Source: NORP110 sp051251595
GTDB taxonomy: Bacteria > Pseudomonadota > Alphaproteobacteria > Rhodobacterales > Rhodobacteraceae
Assembly (NCBI GenBank): GCA_051251595.1
Contig: JBPOFA010000004.1
Location: forward strand, 186,001-250,000
Length of the DNA: 64,000 nucleotides
Direction of reading: 5' to 3'
The notes beneath the pieces were generated by a model. The model was not told the DNA's origin and searched no databases. It was given only the letters and a program-made list of their open reading frames with translations. Each line of letters starts with the position of its first letter. Position 1 is the stretch's first letter. Position numbers and translations under genes: made by a program. Of this stretch, positions 17,825-27,644 are shown piece by piece.

Positions 17825-18889
17825 ATGGGCGATTCACGATTTTTGAATTTTGTGCTGGCAATCTTGGCCATCATAGCGATCGGATGGCTTTTGATTGTTG
17901 GTCGCACCATCTTGCTGCCAATTGTTACAGCCGGGATTGCGACCTATGTCGTGAGCTCTGCTTCAGAGACGCTGCACAGCCGGCCGGGGCTTCGACTGGT
18001 GCCGATGCCCATTATTCGGTTTCTCTTGTTGGTGGCTTTCGCAGCTGCTGTTGTGGTGTTTGCGGCCGTCGTGGCCGGAACCATTCGCGAAATTACAGAC
18101 GTGGTTCCCGTCTATCAGGCAAATATCAACGCCCTTGTCGAACGGGTCACGCAGCAATTTGATTTGGACAGCCAGGACCTGTGGGACGAAATCCGCGAAG
18201 CAACGGTGGATCGCATTGATTTGCGCCAGATGGTTCTGAGCGTCCTGGGGGGCTTTTCAAGCGTCGGGGGGGCTGTGTTTATCATCATTCTTTATGCCGT
18301 CTTCATGACCAGTGAACGGGCGAGCCTTGCGCCAAAAATCATGGCTGCCTTTCCCGATCCCGGCCAAGCAAAGCGGACCTTGGATATTGTTGGAGAGATT
18401 AACACAAAGATCAGCGAATATTTGGTTGCCAAGACGATGATCAACGTTGCCTTAGGGGTGATTTCCTATGGCATATTGTGGATGCATGCCGTGGATTTTG
18501 CCTTGTTTTGGGCCATCATGATCGGGCTGCTGAACTACATTCCATATGTCGGGTCCTATGTCGGTGTGTTCTTTCCCGTTGTTTTGTCCCTGGCGCAATT
18601 TGGGTCCTTGTCGTTAACCGTTTCTTTGACGGCATTCCTTGTTGCGGCCCAATTTCTGTTGGGCAACGTGATAGAGCCGCGCTACATCGGACGCCAGATC
18701 AATCTGAGCCCGCTTGTCGTTCTGATAGCATTGTCTATCTGGTCTGCGATGTGGGGGTTGCCCGGGGCCATTCTCGCGGTGCCGATGACCTCTGTTCTTG
18801 CTATTGTGTTAATGAGCTTTGAATCAACGCGGTTTCTGGCGGTGTTTCTGGCCAACACGGTAGAGCCGCCGGCCAAGCCCGACGAATGA
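17825..18889 (+). CDS. AI-2E family transporter (PerM/YdiK-like membrane protein)
   Basis: A 354-residue inner-membrane protein with the usual order of the family: a pair of N-terminal helices (FVLAILAIIAIGWLLIVGRT), a third helix near residue 60-85, a soluble middle segment of about 100 residues, then four or five C-terminal helices around GLLNYIPYVGSYVG and LLGNVIEPRYIGRQINLSP. These last two motifs are diagnostic. Members include exporters and Na/H antiporters; the AI-2 label does not establish a substrate. No clear Shine-Dalgarno precedes the ATG. It sits upstream of glgB but is separated by 124 bases. Confidence 0.88.
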   Translation: MGDSRFLNFVLAILAIIAIGWLLIVGRTILLPIVTAGIATYVVSSASETLHSRPGLRLVPMPIIRFLLLVAFAAAVVVFAAVVAGTIREITDVVPVYQANINALVERVTQQFDLDSQDLWDEIREATVDRIDLRQMVLSVLGGFSSVGGAVFIIILYAVFMTSERASLAPKIMAAFPDPGQAKRTLDIVGEINTKISEYLVAKTMINVALGVISYGILWMHAVDFALFWAIMIGLLNYIPYVGSYVGVFFPVVLSLAQFGSLSLTVSLTAFLVAAQFLLGNVIEPRYIGRQINLSPLVVLIALSIWSAMWGLPGAILAVPMTSVLAIVLMSFESTRFLAVFLANTVEPPAKPDE

Positions 18890-19013
18890 CGCTTTGGCTT
18901 GCGTGGCGTCACCAAGAGGCTGACTGGCCTTGAAGAAACCGAAAACCTCAACAAAATCCTGCGTAACCTGTTTTAAATGTTGTCGAAAACATAAAACCGC
19001 TTAGGGTTAACGT

Positions 19014-21206
19014 ATGAATAAGACCAACACTGCCTGCCCGCTGAATCAAGAAACCGTAGATGCTTTGAATGCAGGACGCCACGCAGACCCATTTGCGGTG
19101 CTTGGTGCGCATAAGTTCGGTCGGGCGACTTGGGTCACGGCCCTAGATCAGGGCGCGTCCACGATGGAGGCCGTTATTGGTCGCAAGACCTATCCCTTGG
19201 ACCGTGTTGATGGGATTGTGTTTTGCGGGAAAGTTCCCGGCAACAAACCCTATCGCCTGCGCGGCACCGGGCCAGATGGCGCGGTCTGGGATTATGACGA
19301 TACCTATCGGTTTGGACCAGTGATCTCTGATTTGGACGAGTATCTTTTGGGCGAGGGAAGCCATCATCAAATCTGGAAAGCTTTGGGTGCGCATCTGATC
19401 GAAATGGATGGCGTCGATGGCACGCATTTCGCAGTTTGGGCCCCCAATGCGCAACGCGTTTCTGTTGTCGGGGAGTTCAACGCCTGGGACGGTCGCCGCC
19501 ATGTGATGCGGCGGCGTGGCGGGACGGGCGTTTGGGAAATCTTCGTGCCGGGGATCGGTGACGGGGCGCCGTATAAATACGAGATTATCGGGCCACAGGG
19601 CGAATTGCTTGCCCAAAAGGCTGATCCGGTTGGGTTCGGGGCGCAGCACCCGCCAGAGACTGCAAGCATTGTGCGTGACATTTCTGGCTATGGTTGGCGG
19701 GATGATGCGTGGCTGCAGACACGCCACGCCGCGCAAAACGTCAATGCCCCGATTTCCGTCTACGAAGTGCATTTGGGGTCATGGAAACGCATTTGGGATG
19801 AGGGCGGTCGGCCCTTGTCCTACAAAGAGGCCGCATCCGATTTGGTGGGATATGCCAAGGATATGGGGTTCACCCATATCGAACTGATGCCTGTGTCGGA
19901 ATATCCGTTTGACGGGTCTTGGGGGTATCAACCGGTTGGGCTGTACGCGCCAACAATTCGCTTTGGGCCCCCGCAAGAGTTTCGTGATCTTGTCGACGCG
20001 GCGCATGGCGCGGGGATTGGCATTTTGCTGGATTGGGTGCCCGGGCATTTCCCATCCGACGCCCACGGGCTGGGCCAGTTCGATGGGACACCGCTTTATG
20101 AACACGCCGATCCCAAAGAAGGGTTCCACCAAGATTGGAACACCCTGATCTACAATTATGGGCGCGTTGAAGTTGCCAATTACCTGACAGCAAATGCGCT
20201 TTATTGGTTGGAAGAATACCATGTGGATGGGCTGCGCGTGGATGCGGTGGCGTCGATGTTGTACCGCGACTATTCCCGCAATGAGGGCGAATGGGTGCCA
20301 AACCAGTTTGGCGGTCGCGAAAACCTTGAGGCGATTGATCTGTTCAAGCGGGTCAACACGCTGGCCTATGGCGAAAACCCCGGCATCATGACCGTGGCTG
20401 AGGAAAGCACCAGTTTCCCCAAAGTCTCTGCCCCTGTGGATGCAGGTGGGCTTGGATTTGGGTTCAAATGGAACATGGGGTGGATGAACGACACTTTGCG
20501 CTACATCGAAAAAGAGCCGGTGCATCGCAAATATCACCACAATGACCTGACCATGGGCCTGACCTACGCGTTTTCCGAAAACTTTGTCCTGCCGATCAGC
20601 CATGACGAGGTTGTGCATGGCAAAGGGTCAATGATTGACAAAATGCCCGGCAATGAATGGGAAAAATTCGCGAATTTACGCGCCTATTACGGCTTTATGT
20701 GGGGGCATCCGGGCAAGAAGCTGTTGTTCATGGGCTGTGAATTTGCGCAACCCGAGGAATGGAACCACGACACTCAGATTGATTGGGATGCGGCACAAAA
20801 TGCCCCAAACAAGGGGGTGCAAAATCTGGTGCGGGATCTCAACAAGATTTATCGCAACACGCCTGCCTTGCACGTCAATGATTGTCGGCCGGAAGGGTTT
20901 GAGTGGATTGAACTGAATGACGCGGAAAACTCTACGCTGAGTTTTGTGCGATATGGCGCCGCCGGCGACCCGCCTGTTGTGGTCGTGTGCAACTTTACGC
21001 CCGTTGAGCGGACCGGTTTCAGACTGGGCGTTCCCGGCGACGGCACTTGGCGAGAAGTCTTGAACACCGATGCAGAGATTTATGGGGGGGGCAACCGCGG
21101 CAATATGGGTGCGGTTGAGGCCCAAAACGGGACGTGGCAAGGGCAACCTGCCAGCGTGAGTATCACTTTGCCACCATTGGCTGTTGTGATGTTCATGCAG
21201 ATTTAA
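19014..21206 (+). CDS. glgB: 1,4-alpha-glucan branching enzyme
   Basis: A 730-residue GH13_9 enzyme that makes alpha-1,6 branches in glycogen. It has two N-terminal beta-sandwich domains (the second a CBM48, near HFAVWAPNAQRVSVVGEFN), the catalytic barrel with nucleophile Asp410 (GLRVDAVAS), acid/base Glu463 (TVAEESTSFP) and Asp531 (ISHDEVVHGK), and a C-terminal beta domain. The residues are offset by five from the E. coli enzyme as I recall it. It is the first gene of the glycogen operon glgB-glgC-glgA-glgX-pgm; glgC follows after 16 bases. Confidence 0.97.
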   Translation: MNKTNTACPLNQETVDALNAGRHADPFAVLGAHKFGRATWVTALDQGASTMEAVIGRKTYPLDRVDGIVFCGKVPGNKPYRLRGTGPDGAVWDYDDTYRFGPVISDLDEYLLGEGSHHQIWKALGAHLIEMDGVDGTHFAVWAPNAQRVSVVGEFNAWDGRRHVMRRRGGTGVWEIFVPGIGDGAPYKYEIIGPQGELLAQKADPVGFGAQHPPETASIVRDISGYGWRDDAWLQTRHAAQNVNAPISVYEVHLGSWKRIWDEGGRPLSYKEAASDLVGYAKDMGFTHIELMPVSEYPFDGSWGYQPVGLYAPTIRFGPPQEFRDLVDAAHGAGIGILLDWVPGHFPSDAHGLGQFDGTPLYEHADPKEGFHQDWNTLIYNYGRVEVANYLTANALYWLEEYHVDGLRVDAVASMLYRDYSRNEGEWVPNQFGGRENLEAIDLFKRVNTLAYGENPGIMTVAEESTSFPKVSAPVDAGGLGFGFKWNMGWMNDTLRYIEKEPVHRKYHHNDLTMGLTYAFSENFVLPISHDEVVHGKGSMIDKMPGNEWEKFANLRAYYGFMWGHPGKKLLFMGCEFAQPEEWNHDTQIDWDAAQNAPNKGVQNLVRDLNKIYRNTPALHVNDCRPEGFEWIELNDAENSTLSFVRYGAAGDPPVVVVCNFTPVERTGFRLGVPGDGTWREVLNTDAEIYGGGNRGNMGAVEAQNGTWQGQPASVSITLPPLAVVMFMQI

Positions 21207-21222
21207 ACTTGGGAGGAAGATA

Positions 21223-22479
21223 ATGGATAGTCGCAGACTGACACAGCGTTCAATGGCATTTGTCTTGGCCGGAGGGCGCGGTAGTCGATTAAAAGAATTA
21301 ACAGATCGACGCGTAAAGCCTGCGGTGTTCTTCGGAGGCAAAGCCAGAATTATTGATTTTGCCTTGTCCAATGCCATGAATTCCGGCATCCGGAAAATGG
21401 CCATTGCCACACAGTACAAGGCCCACAGCCTGATCCGCCACATGCAGCGCGGCTGGAACTTTTTTCGGGCTGAACGCAATGAGTTTCTGGATATTTTGCC
21501 CGCTTCACAACGCATGGGCGGTGAGGCTTGGTACGAAGGCACGGCGGATGCCGTGACCCAGAACATTGATATCGTTGACAGCTACAACATTGATTACATT
21601 GTCATTCTGGCCGGTGACCACATCTACAAGATGGATTATGAGGTGATGCTGCGCCAGCATGTTGAAACCAAAGCGGATGTCACTGTTGGCTGTTTGACGG
21701 TCCCGCGGCTAGAGGCGAAAGCCTTTGGTGTTATGGCCACGGATGAGACAGGGCGCATCACCAGCTTTTTGGAAAAACCCGAAGATCCGCCCGCGACACC
21801 TGAAAACGAAAATCTGGCCCTCGCCTCTATGGGGATTTACGTTTTCAACTGGAAATACCTGAGAGAGCTTTTGTTGGCGGATCGCGAAGACCCAAATTCG
21901 TCGCATGATTTTGGCAGCGATTTGATCCCGGCTATCGTCAAGGGCGGCAAGGCTGTGGCGCATCGCTTTGATGACAGCTGTGTCCGGGCTGAGGGTGCGC
22001 CCTCTTACTGGAAGGATGTGGGAACGGTTGATGCCTTTTGGGAGGCGAATATTGACCTGACGGATTTCACACCAGAATTGAACCTGTGGGATAGGACCTG
22101 GCCGATCTGGACCTATGCGGAAAGTGTGCCGCCCGCCAAATTCATCCACGATCAAAGCGATCGTCGCGGTGTGGCTGTTTCCTCTATGGTCTCTGGCGGC
22201 TGCGTGATTTCCGGTACAGAAGTTCGCAATTCGCTGCTTTTTACAGAGGTCCACACGAATTCATGGGCAGTTCTTGATCATGCTGTGGTTTTGCCCTACG
22301 TCACCGTCGGTCGAAACGCGCGGCTGCGTAAAGTTGTGATAGATGCAGGCGTGACGATTCCGGAAAATTTGGTTGTCGGGGAAGATCCAAAAGAAGATCG
22401 GGATTTTTTCCGGGTGAGTGATAAGGGAACGACGCTTATTACCCAGCCAATGGTTGATAAATGGATTGCCAGTAGATGA
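21223..22479 (+). CDS. glgC: Glucose-1-phosphate adenylyltransferase (ADP-glucose pyrophosphorylase)
   Basis: A 418-residue enzyme forming ADP-glucose from ATP and glucose-1-phosphate, the committed step of glycogen synthesis. The N-terminal nucleotidyltransferase loop is visible (FVLAGGRGSRLKELTDRRVKPAVFFGGK), followed by IIDFALSN, the EGTADAV motif and a C-terminal left-handed beta-helix region. The start has a strong GGGAGGAAG ribosome-binding site. The stop overlaps glgA by four bases (ATGA). Family members are allosterically controlled by glycolytic intermediates. Confidence 0.97.
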   Translation: MDSRRLTQRSMAFVLAGGRGSRLKELTDRRVKPAVFFGGKARIIDFALSNAMNSGIRKMAIATQYKAHSLIRHMQRGWNFFRAERNEFLDILPASQRMGGEAWYEGTADAVTQNIDIVDSYNIDYIVILAGDHIYKMDYEVMLRQHVETKADVTVGCLTVPRLEAKAFGVMATDETGRITSFLEKPEDPPATPENENLALASMGIYVFNWKYLRELLLADREDPNSSHDFGSDLIPAIVKGGKAVAHRFDDSCVRAEGAPSYWKDVGTVDAFWEANIDLTDFTPELNLWDRTWPIWTYAESVPPAKFIHDQSDRRGVAVSSMVSGGCVISGTEVRNSLLFTEVHTNSWAVLDHAVVLPYVTVGRNARLRKVVIDAGVTIPENLVVGEDPKEDRDFFRVSDKGTTLITQPMVDKWIASR

Positions 22480-23900
22480 TCAAAACCCTGTCCGTAACAT
22501 CAGAATGCGCGCCATTTGTGAAGACCGGTGGTCTTGCAGATGTGGCCGGTGCACTTCCGGCGGCCCTTGGGGCGTTGGATGTGCAGATGCGCACGCTGTT
22601 GCCGGGCTATCCTGCAGTGATGCAGGCCTTGAAACAGCCGGAAACCGTTTTGACAGTTCCTGATATTTTCGGGGGCGAGGTTCGGGTTTTGGCCGAAACC
22701 GTGCATGGGGTTGACCTTTTGGTCGTGGACGCGCCGCATTTGTATGACCGTCCCGGCAATATCTATCTGGACGATGACGGAAAGGATTGGGCGGACAACC
22801 CGCAAAGGTTCTCGGCCTTGTGTCAGGTCGCGGCACTAATCGCCCGAGAAGGGGTTGCTGGTTGGCGGCCTGACATTTGCCACGGCCATGACTGGCAGGC
22901 CGGGCTGATGCCGGAATACCTGCAGGCAGAGGCCGACAGACCTGCCACGATGATGACAATTCATAATATTGCGTTTCAGGGACTGGCCCAGCCAAGTTTG
23001 ATTGGAAAGCTGGGGTTGGATCCTTACCGGTTCACTCAGGCGGGATATGAGTATTGGGGCAAGGTTTCGGCCCTTAAGGCGGGTCTTATGTCGGCAGACA
23101 GGATTACGACCGTGTCACAGACCTATGCGGATGAACTGACCACATCAGAATTCGGAATGGGTTTGGAGGGCGTGATACGGTCACGTCGTGATGATTTGTC
23201 CGGGATCGTCAATGGCATTGATGATGTCGCGTGGAACCCTGAAACAGACACAGCGATAACGCCCTACAAGACTTTTAAAGGCAAAGCGGTGAACAAATCT
23301 GCTTTGCAGGCAGAGCTTGGGTTGCCAGCCGCTAAGGGTCCTTTGTGCGTTGTGGTCAGCCGTCTGACCCAGCAAAAAGGCCTGGATCTGCTTTTGCAGG
23401 CGCTGCCCACGTTGTTAGAACGAGGCGGCCAGCTGGCGGTTCTGGGCACCGGCGACCCGGCACTAGAAGCGGCATTCCGGGCAGAGGCCCGGCATGACAA
23501 TGTGGCCGTTCACATCGGATATGACGAAGCGATGTCGCATCGGATGATCGCGGGTGGGGATGCGATTCTTGTGCCCAGTCGGTTTGAGCCGTGCGGGCTG
23601 ACGCAGCTTTATGGTCTTCGATATGGAACCGTTCCGCTGGTGGCGCTTACGGGCGGGCTTGCTGATACTGTCATCAATGCGTCCCCTGCCGCTTTGGCCG
23701 TTGGCAGCGCGACAGGTGTTCAGTTTGCACCCGTCACTGCGGATGCGTTAACAGGGGCCTTGGGGCGCATGTGCGACCTTTTTGAAGACAAGAAGGTTTG
23801 GGAAAAGATGCAACGTAACGGCATGAAGCAACCTGTAAGTTGGGACATTTCAGCCAAAGCCTACGCTGCGATCTATCAGGATATGCTGGCCAAGAGATGA
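22476..23900 (+). CDS. glgA: Glycogen synthase (ADP-glucose), GT5
   Basis: A 474-residue GT-B fold glycosyltransferase that extends glycogen from ADP-glucose. The ADP-glucose-binding KTGGLADV motif is at residues 16-23, and the C-terminal PSRFEPCGLTQLYGLRYGT segment contains the retaining-GT glutamate region. Length matches the family. It overlaps glgC by four bases upstream and glgX by four bases downstream, so the three proteins are translationally coupled. Confidence 0.97.
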   Translation: MIKTLSVTSECAPFVKTGGLADVAGALPAALGALDVQMRTLLPGYPAVMQALKQPETVLTVPDIFGGEVRVLAETVHGVDLLVVDAPHLYDRPGNIYLDDDGKDWADNPQRFSALCQVAALIAREGVAGWRPDICHGHDWQAGLMPEYLQAEADRPATMMTIHNIAFQGLAQPSLIGKLGLDPYRFTQAGYEYWGKVSALKAGLMSADRITTVSQTYADELTTSEFGMGLEGVIRSRRDDLSGIVNGIDDVAWNPETDTAITPYKTFKGKAVNKSALQAELGLPAAKGPLCVVVSRLTQQKGLDLLLQALPTLLERGGQLAVLGTGDPALEAAFRAEARHDNVAVHIGYDEAMSHRMIAGGDAILVPSRFEPCGLTQLYGLRYGTVPLVALTGGLADTVINASPAALAVGSATGVQFAPVTADALTGALGRMCDLFEDKKVWEKMQRNGMKQPVSWDISAKAYAAIYQDMLAKR

Positions 23901-25975
23901 CGGATTTCCCAGTTTCAGCAGGCCAGGCGTCCCCGCTTGGGGCCACCTTTGATGGTGAGGGCGTGAATTTCGCACTGTTTTCAGAACATGCGACACAGGT
24001 CACATTGTGCCTGTTCGACGATGCCGGACATGAAATCGTAAATATCGACCTGCCGGAACGGGAAGGTCATATCTGGCACGGATATTTGGACGGAATTCGC
24101 CCGGGGCAAGCCTATGGGTATCGGGTGCGTGGGCCATATCGCCCGGATGAAGGTCACCGGTTCAACCCCCACAAATTATTGATGGACCCATATGCCAAGC
24201 GCTTGTCCGGGCATCCCAAATGGGATGGGTCATTGTTCGGGTATGACGTGGACTCGCAGCACAAAGACCTGACCTTTGATACGCGGAATTCTGCAAATTT
24301 CGCGGCCCGGTCGGTCGTTGTGGACCCCAGCTATCATTGGGGAAACGATCAGCCGCCAAATATCCCGATGACGGATACCGTGTTTTATGAGGCGCACGTC
24401 AAAGGCATGACGGCAGGGCGCAAAGGGATCCGCAACCCGGGCAGCTTTTTGGCGATGGCCTCTGACGAGGTGTTGGAGCACATCACCAAGTTGGGCGTCA
24501 CGGCGGTAGAGCTGTTGCCCGTTCAGGCAAGTCTGGCAGAGTCCCACTTGCTAGAGGCTGGATTGACGAATTACTGGGGCTACATGACCATGGGCTTTTT
24601 TGCCCCCGATCCACGGTTCATGGTGGGCGCGGACATTGCAGAGTTTCAGCAAATGGTGGCCCGGTTTCACGCCGCCGGGCTAGAGGTGATCCTGGACGTG
24701 GTCTACAACCACACGGGCGAAGGCAATCAGCTGGGGCCGACCTTGTCTTTCCGGGGGATCGACAATCTTAGCTATTACCGGCTTGCGGAATCCAGACGTT
24801 ATTACATTGATGACACCGGGACCGGTAATACCATCAACATGGATCATCCGATGGTCTTGCGGATGGTCATGGACAGCCTGCGCTACTGGGTCGAGGTCAT
24901 GCATGTCGACGGGTTCCGGTTCGATCTGGCCACCACCTTGGGCCGGCGCGCGACGGGGTTTGACAATACCGGACCATTCTTTACGGCCATTCGCCAAGAC
25001 CCTGTGATGAACAAGGTCAAACTGGTGGCAGAGCCTTGGGATGTTGGGCCGGGGGGATACCAGTTGGGCAGTTTTCCCTCACCGTTTGGGGAATGGAACG
25101 ACAAGTTTCGCGATCAGATCCGCCGTGTTTGGCGCGGAGACCCGGGACATTTGCGCAAATTGGCGCGCCGCATCACCGGCAGCGCTTTGCAATTTGATCA
25201 TTCCGGACGCCCAGCCACGAGTTCTGTCAATTTCCTGACGGCGCATGATGGTTTTACGTTGATGGATCTGGTCAGCTACAACGAAAAACACAATGAGGCC
25301 AACGGCGAAGATAACCGTGACGGGCACTCGAACAACGACAGTGACAATTGCGGTGTTGAAGGTCCGACAGACGATCCAGACATCCTGGCGGTGCGTGCAC
25401 GGCGGCGGCGTAATATGATGGCGACGCTGATGTTGTCGCAAGGGACACCACTGATTTTGGCGGGCGACGAAATTGGCAACAGCCAAAGTGGCAACAACAA
25501 TGTCTATGCCCAAGACAATAAAATCGGATGGGTCGGTTGGGATGACCCGGATGAGAGCTTTTTTGAGTTCTGCAAGGCGATGATTGCGTTCCGGCGCGCG
25601 CATCCGATTTTGGGTCAAAAGCGGTTTTTGCATTCTAATTCCCGTCTCGTCGATGGCCGCCCTGATATCGTGTGGTGGCGTGCTGATGGCCGCTTGATGA
25701 CGGATGCCGATTGGAACAACGAAGGGCGCACGAACGTGGCTGTCGAATTGCGCATGGCGGCCGGGACACCGGAATATGCCCCGCGAGAAGCCGCGATTTT
25801 TGCCGTCTTCAATACGGGAAGGCCCATATTTGTAATGCTGCCGGACGCGCCAGAGGGGCGGCGTTGGGTTCGTCATATTGACACGGCACGAAAGGGCAAT
25901 CCGTCGCGCAAATTGTCAGGCAAAAAGAAAATTCACGCTAATTCTGTTGCGGTGTTTGTGCTAGAAGACCACTAA
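23897..25975 (+). CDS. glgX: Glycogen debranching enzyme GlgX
   Basis: A 692-residue GH13_11 enzyme that removes alpha-1,6 branches from limit dextrin. An N-terminal CBM48-like domain (GATFDGEGVNFALFSEHA) precedes the barrel with nucleophile Asp343 (GFRFDLATTLG), acid/base Glu379 (LVAEPWDVG) and Asp451 (TAHDGFTL). I chose the ATG at 23897, which overlaps the glgA stop as ATGA. An in-frame upstream codon at 23840 would overlap glgA by about 60 bases and adds residues not typical of the family. Followed 19 bases later by pgm. Confidence 0.95.
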   Translation: MTDFPVSAGQASPLGATFDGEGVNFALFSEHATQVTLCLFDDAGHEIVNIDLPEREGHIWHGYLDGIRPGQAYGYRVRGPYRPDEGHRFNPHKLLMDPYAKRLSGHPKWDGSLFGYDVDSQHKDLTFDTRNSANFAARSVVVDPSYHWGNDQPPNIPMTDTVFYEAHVKGMTAGRKGIRNPGSFLAMASDEVLEHITKLGVTAVELLPVQASLAESHLLEAGLTNYWGYMTMGFFAPDPRFMVGADIAEFQQMVARFHAAGLEVILDVVYNHTGEGNQLGPTLSFRGIDNLSYYRLAESRRYYIDDTGTGNTINMDHPMVLRMVMDSLRYWVEVMHVDGFRFDLATTLGRRATGFDNTGPFFTAIRQDPVMNKVKLVAEPWDVGPGGYQLGSFPSPFGEWNDKFRDQIRRVWRGDPGHLRKLARRITGSALQFDHSGRPATSSVNFLTAHDGFTLMDLVSYNEKHNEANGEDNRDGHSNNDSDNCGVEGPTDDPDILAVRARRRRNMMATLMLSQGTPLILAGDEIGNSQSGNNNVYAQDNKIGWVGWDDPDESFFEFCKAMIAFRRAHPILGQKRFLHSNSRLVDGRPDIVWWRADGRLMTDADWNNEGRTNVAVELRMAAGTPEYAPREAAIFAVFNTGRPIFVMLPDAPEGRRWVRHIDTARKGNPSRKLSGKKKIHANSVAVFVLEDH

Positions 25976-25994
25976 GCCGAATAAGAGGACTAGT

Positions 25995-27626
25995 ATGACA
26001 ATTTTGACAATCAAGACGGCCCCTATTTCAGGGCAAAAACCCGGCACGTCCGGTCTGCGCAAAAAGACCCGTGTTTTCATGGGGCCGCATTATCTGGAAA
26101 ACTACGTGCAAAGCACGTTTGACGGTGTCGGTGGCGTTCAAGGTAAAACATTGGTTGTTGGCGGCGATGGTCGGTATTTCAACGATCGCGCGATCGAAGT
26201 GATTTTGCGGATGGCTGCGGCCAATGGCGCGGCAAAATGTGTCGTGGGGCAAAATGGCATCTTGTCGACCCCGGCAGCGTCGAACCTGATCCGAAGCTTG
26301 AAAACAGACGGAGGCCTTATCCTGTCGGCCAGCCACAATCCCGGCGGCATCGACGAAGATTTCGGCCTGAAATACAACATGCCCAATGGCGGTCCTGCGC
26401 CAGAGGGTGTGACCGACGCGATTTTTGCCCGTACGGAAAACATCACCGAATATCAAATCGTCGAAACCATCGATGTTGATTTGTCCGCCATTGGAACGAC
26501 CACATTGGCCGGGATGCAGGTAGAGATTATTGATCCGATCAGCGCCTATGCTGATCTGATGGAAAGGTTGTTTGATTTTTCCGCCATCCGCGACATGTTT
26601 GCCAATGGCTTCACCATGCGGTTTGACGCGATGCATGCGGTGACCGGCCCTTATGCGCATGAGGTTCTGGAAAACAGGCTGGGCGCACCGGCCGGGACTG
26701 TGCTGAACGGAACGCCCAGCCCTGATTTTGGGGGCGGGCATCCCGACCCGAACCCGATTTGGGCCAAGCCTTTGATTGACCTGATGATGGGCCCCGACGC
26801 GCCTGATTTCGGCGCTGCGTCTGATGGGGATGGTGATCGGAACATGATCGTTGGCAAGGGGGCCTATGTGACGCCCTCAGATAGCCTTGCGGTGTTGGCG
26901 GCGAATGCGACGTTGGTGCGCGGCTATGAAAAAGGTCTTGCTGGCGTTGCGCGGTCTATGCCGACATCTGGTGCCGTGGATCGTGTGGCAGATGTCTTGG
27001 GCATCGACTGTTTCGAAACGCCCACGGGCTGGAAATTCTTTGGCAACCTTCTGGATGCGGGCAAGGCCACATTATGTGGTGAGGAAAGCGCTGGCACCGG
27101 GTCTGACCATGTGCGTGAAAAGGACGGGCTATGGGCCGTGCTGTTCTGGCTGAACATCCTAGCAAAAACCGGCAAGCCTGTTGCAAAGCTGATGCAAGAT
27201 CACTGGTCCAAATATGGCCGCAACTATTATTCGCGTCATGACTATGAAGATGTCGACGCCGACAGCGCAAACGCAATGATGGCTGATCTGCGGTCCCGTT
27301 TTGACAGTCTTCCCGGGCAAAGTTTTGGCGCGCTTGTTGTCAAATCTGCCGATGAATTTGCCTATGACGATCCTGTAGATGGCAGTCGTTCTACAGGCCA
27401 AGGCGTTCGTATTGGATTTGAGGATGGCAGCCGTGTTGTGGTGCGATTGTCTGGAACTGGCACCGTAGGTGCGACGATCCGTGTTTATCTGGAACGGGTC
27501 GAAACCGACCCGTCCCGTCTGTTTGAAGACGCTCAATCCGCCTTGGCGCCCGTGATCGACGCGGCCCAAAATATTATCGGGCTGCGTGAAAAAACCGGCC
27601 GGGATGCCCCGAATGTGATCACCTGA
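25995..27626 (+). CDS. pgm: Phosphoglucomutase (alpha-D-glucose-specific)
   Basis: A 543-residue enzyme interconverting glucose-1-phosphate and glucose-6-phosphate, linking glycogen to central metabolism. The phosphoserine loop is LSASHNPGG with Ser113, the magnesium loop is SDGDGDRN, and the sugar-binding and phosphate-binding C-terminal motif RLSGTGTVGATIR is present. It is last in the glycogen operon, which supplies GlgC with its substrate. A small hairpin (ACCTGAC/GTCAGGT, 27621-27638) overlaps the stop codon and may end the transcript, although no T-run follows. Confidence 0.96.
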   Translation: MTILTIKTAPISGQKPGTSGLRKKTRVFMGPHYLENYVQSTFDGVGGVQGKTLVVGGDGRYFNDRAIEVILRMAAANGAAKCVVGQNGILSTPAASNLIRSLKTDGGLILSASHNPGGIDEDFGLKYNMPNGGPAPEGVTDAIFARTENITEYQIVETIDVDLSAIGTTTLAGMQVEIIDPISAYADLMERLFDFSAIRDMFANGFTMRFDAMHAVTGPYAHEVLENRLGAPAGTVLNGTPSPDFGGGHPDPNPIWAKPLIDLMMGPDAPDFGAASDGDGDRNMIVGKGAYVTPSDSLAVLAANATLVRGYEKGLAGVARSMPTSGAVDRVADVLGIDCFETPTGWKFFGNLLDAGKATLCGEESAGTGSDHVREKDGLWAVLFWLNILAKTGKPVAKLMQDHWSKYGRNYYSRHDYEDVDADSANAMMADLRSRFDSLPGQSFGALVVKSADEFAYDDPVDGSRSTGQGVRIGFEDGSRVVVRLSGTGTVGATIRVYLERVETDPSRLFEDAQSALAPVIDAAQNIIGLREKTGRDAPNVIT

Positions 27627-27644
27627 CTTTTGTCAGGTTCACAC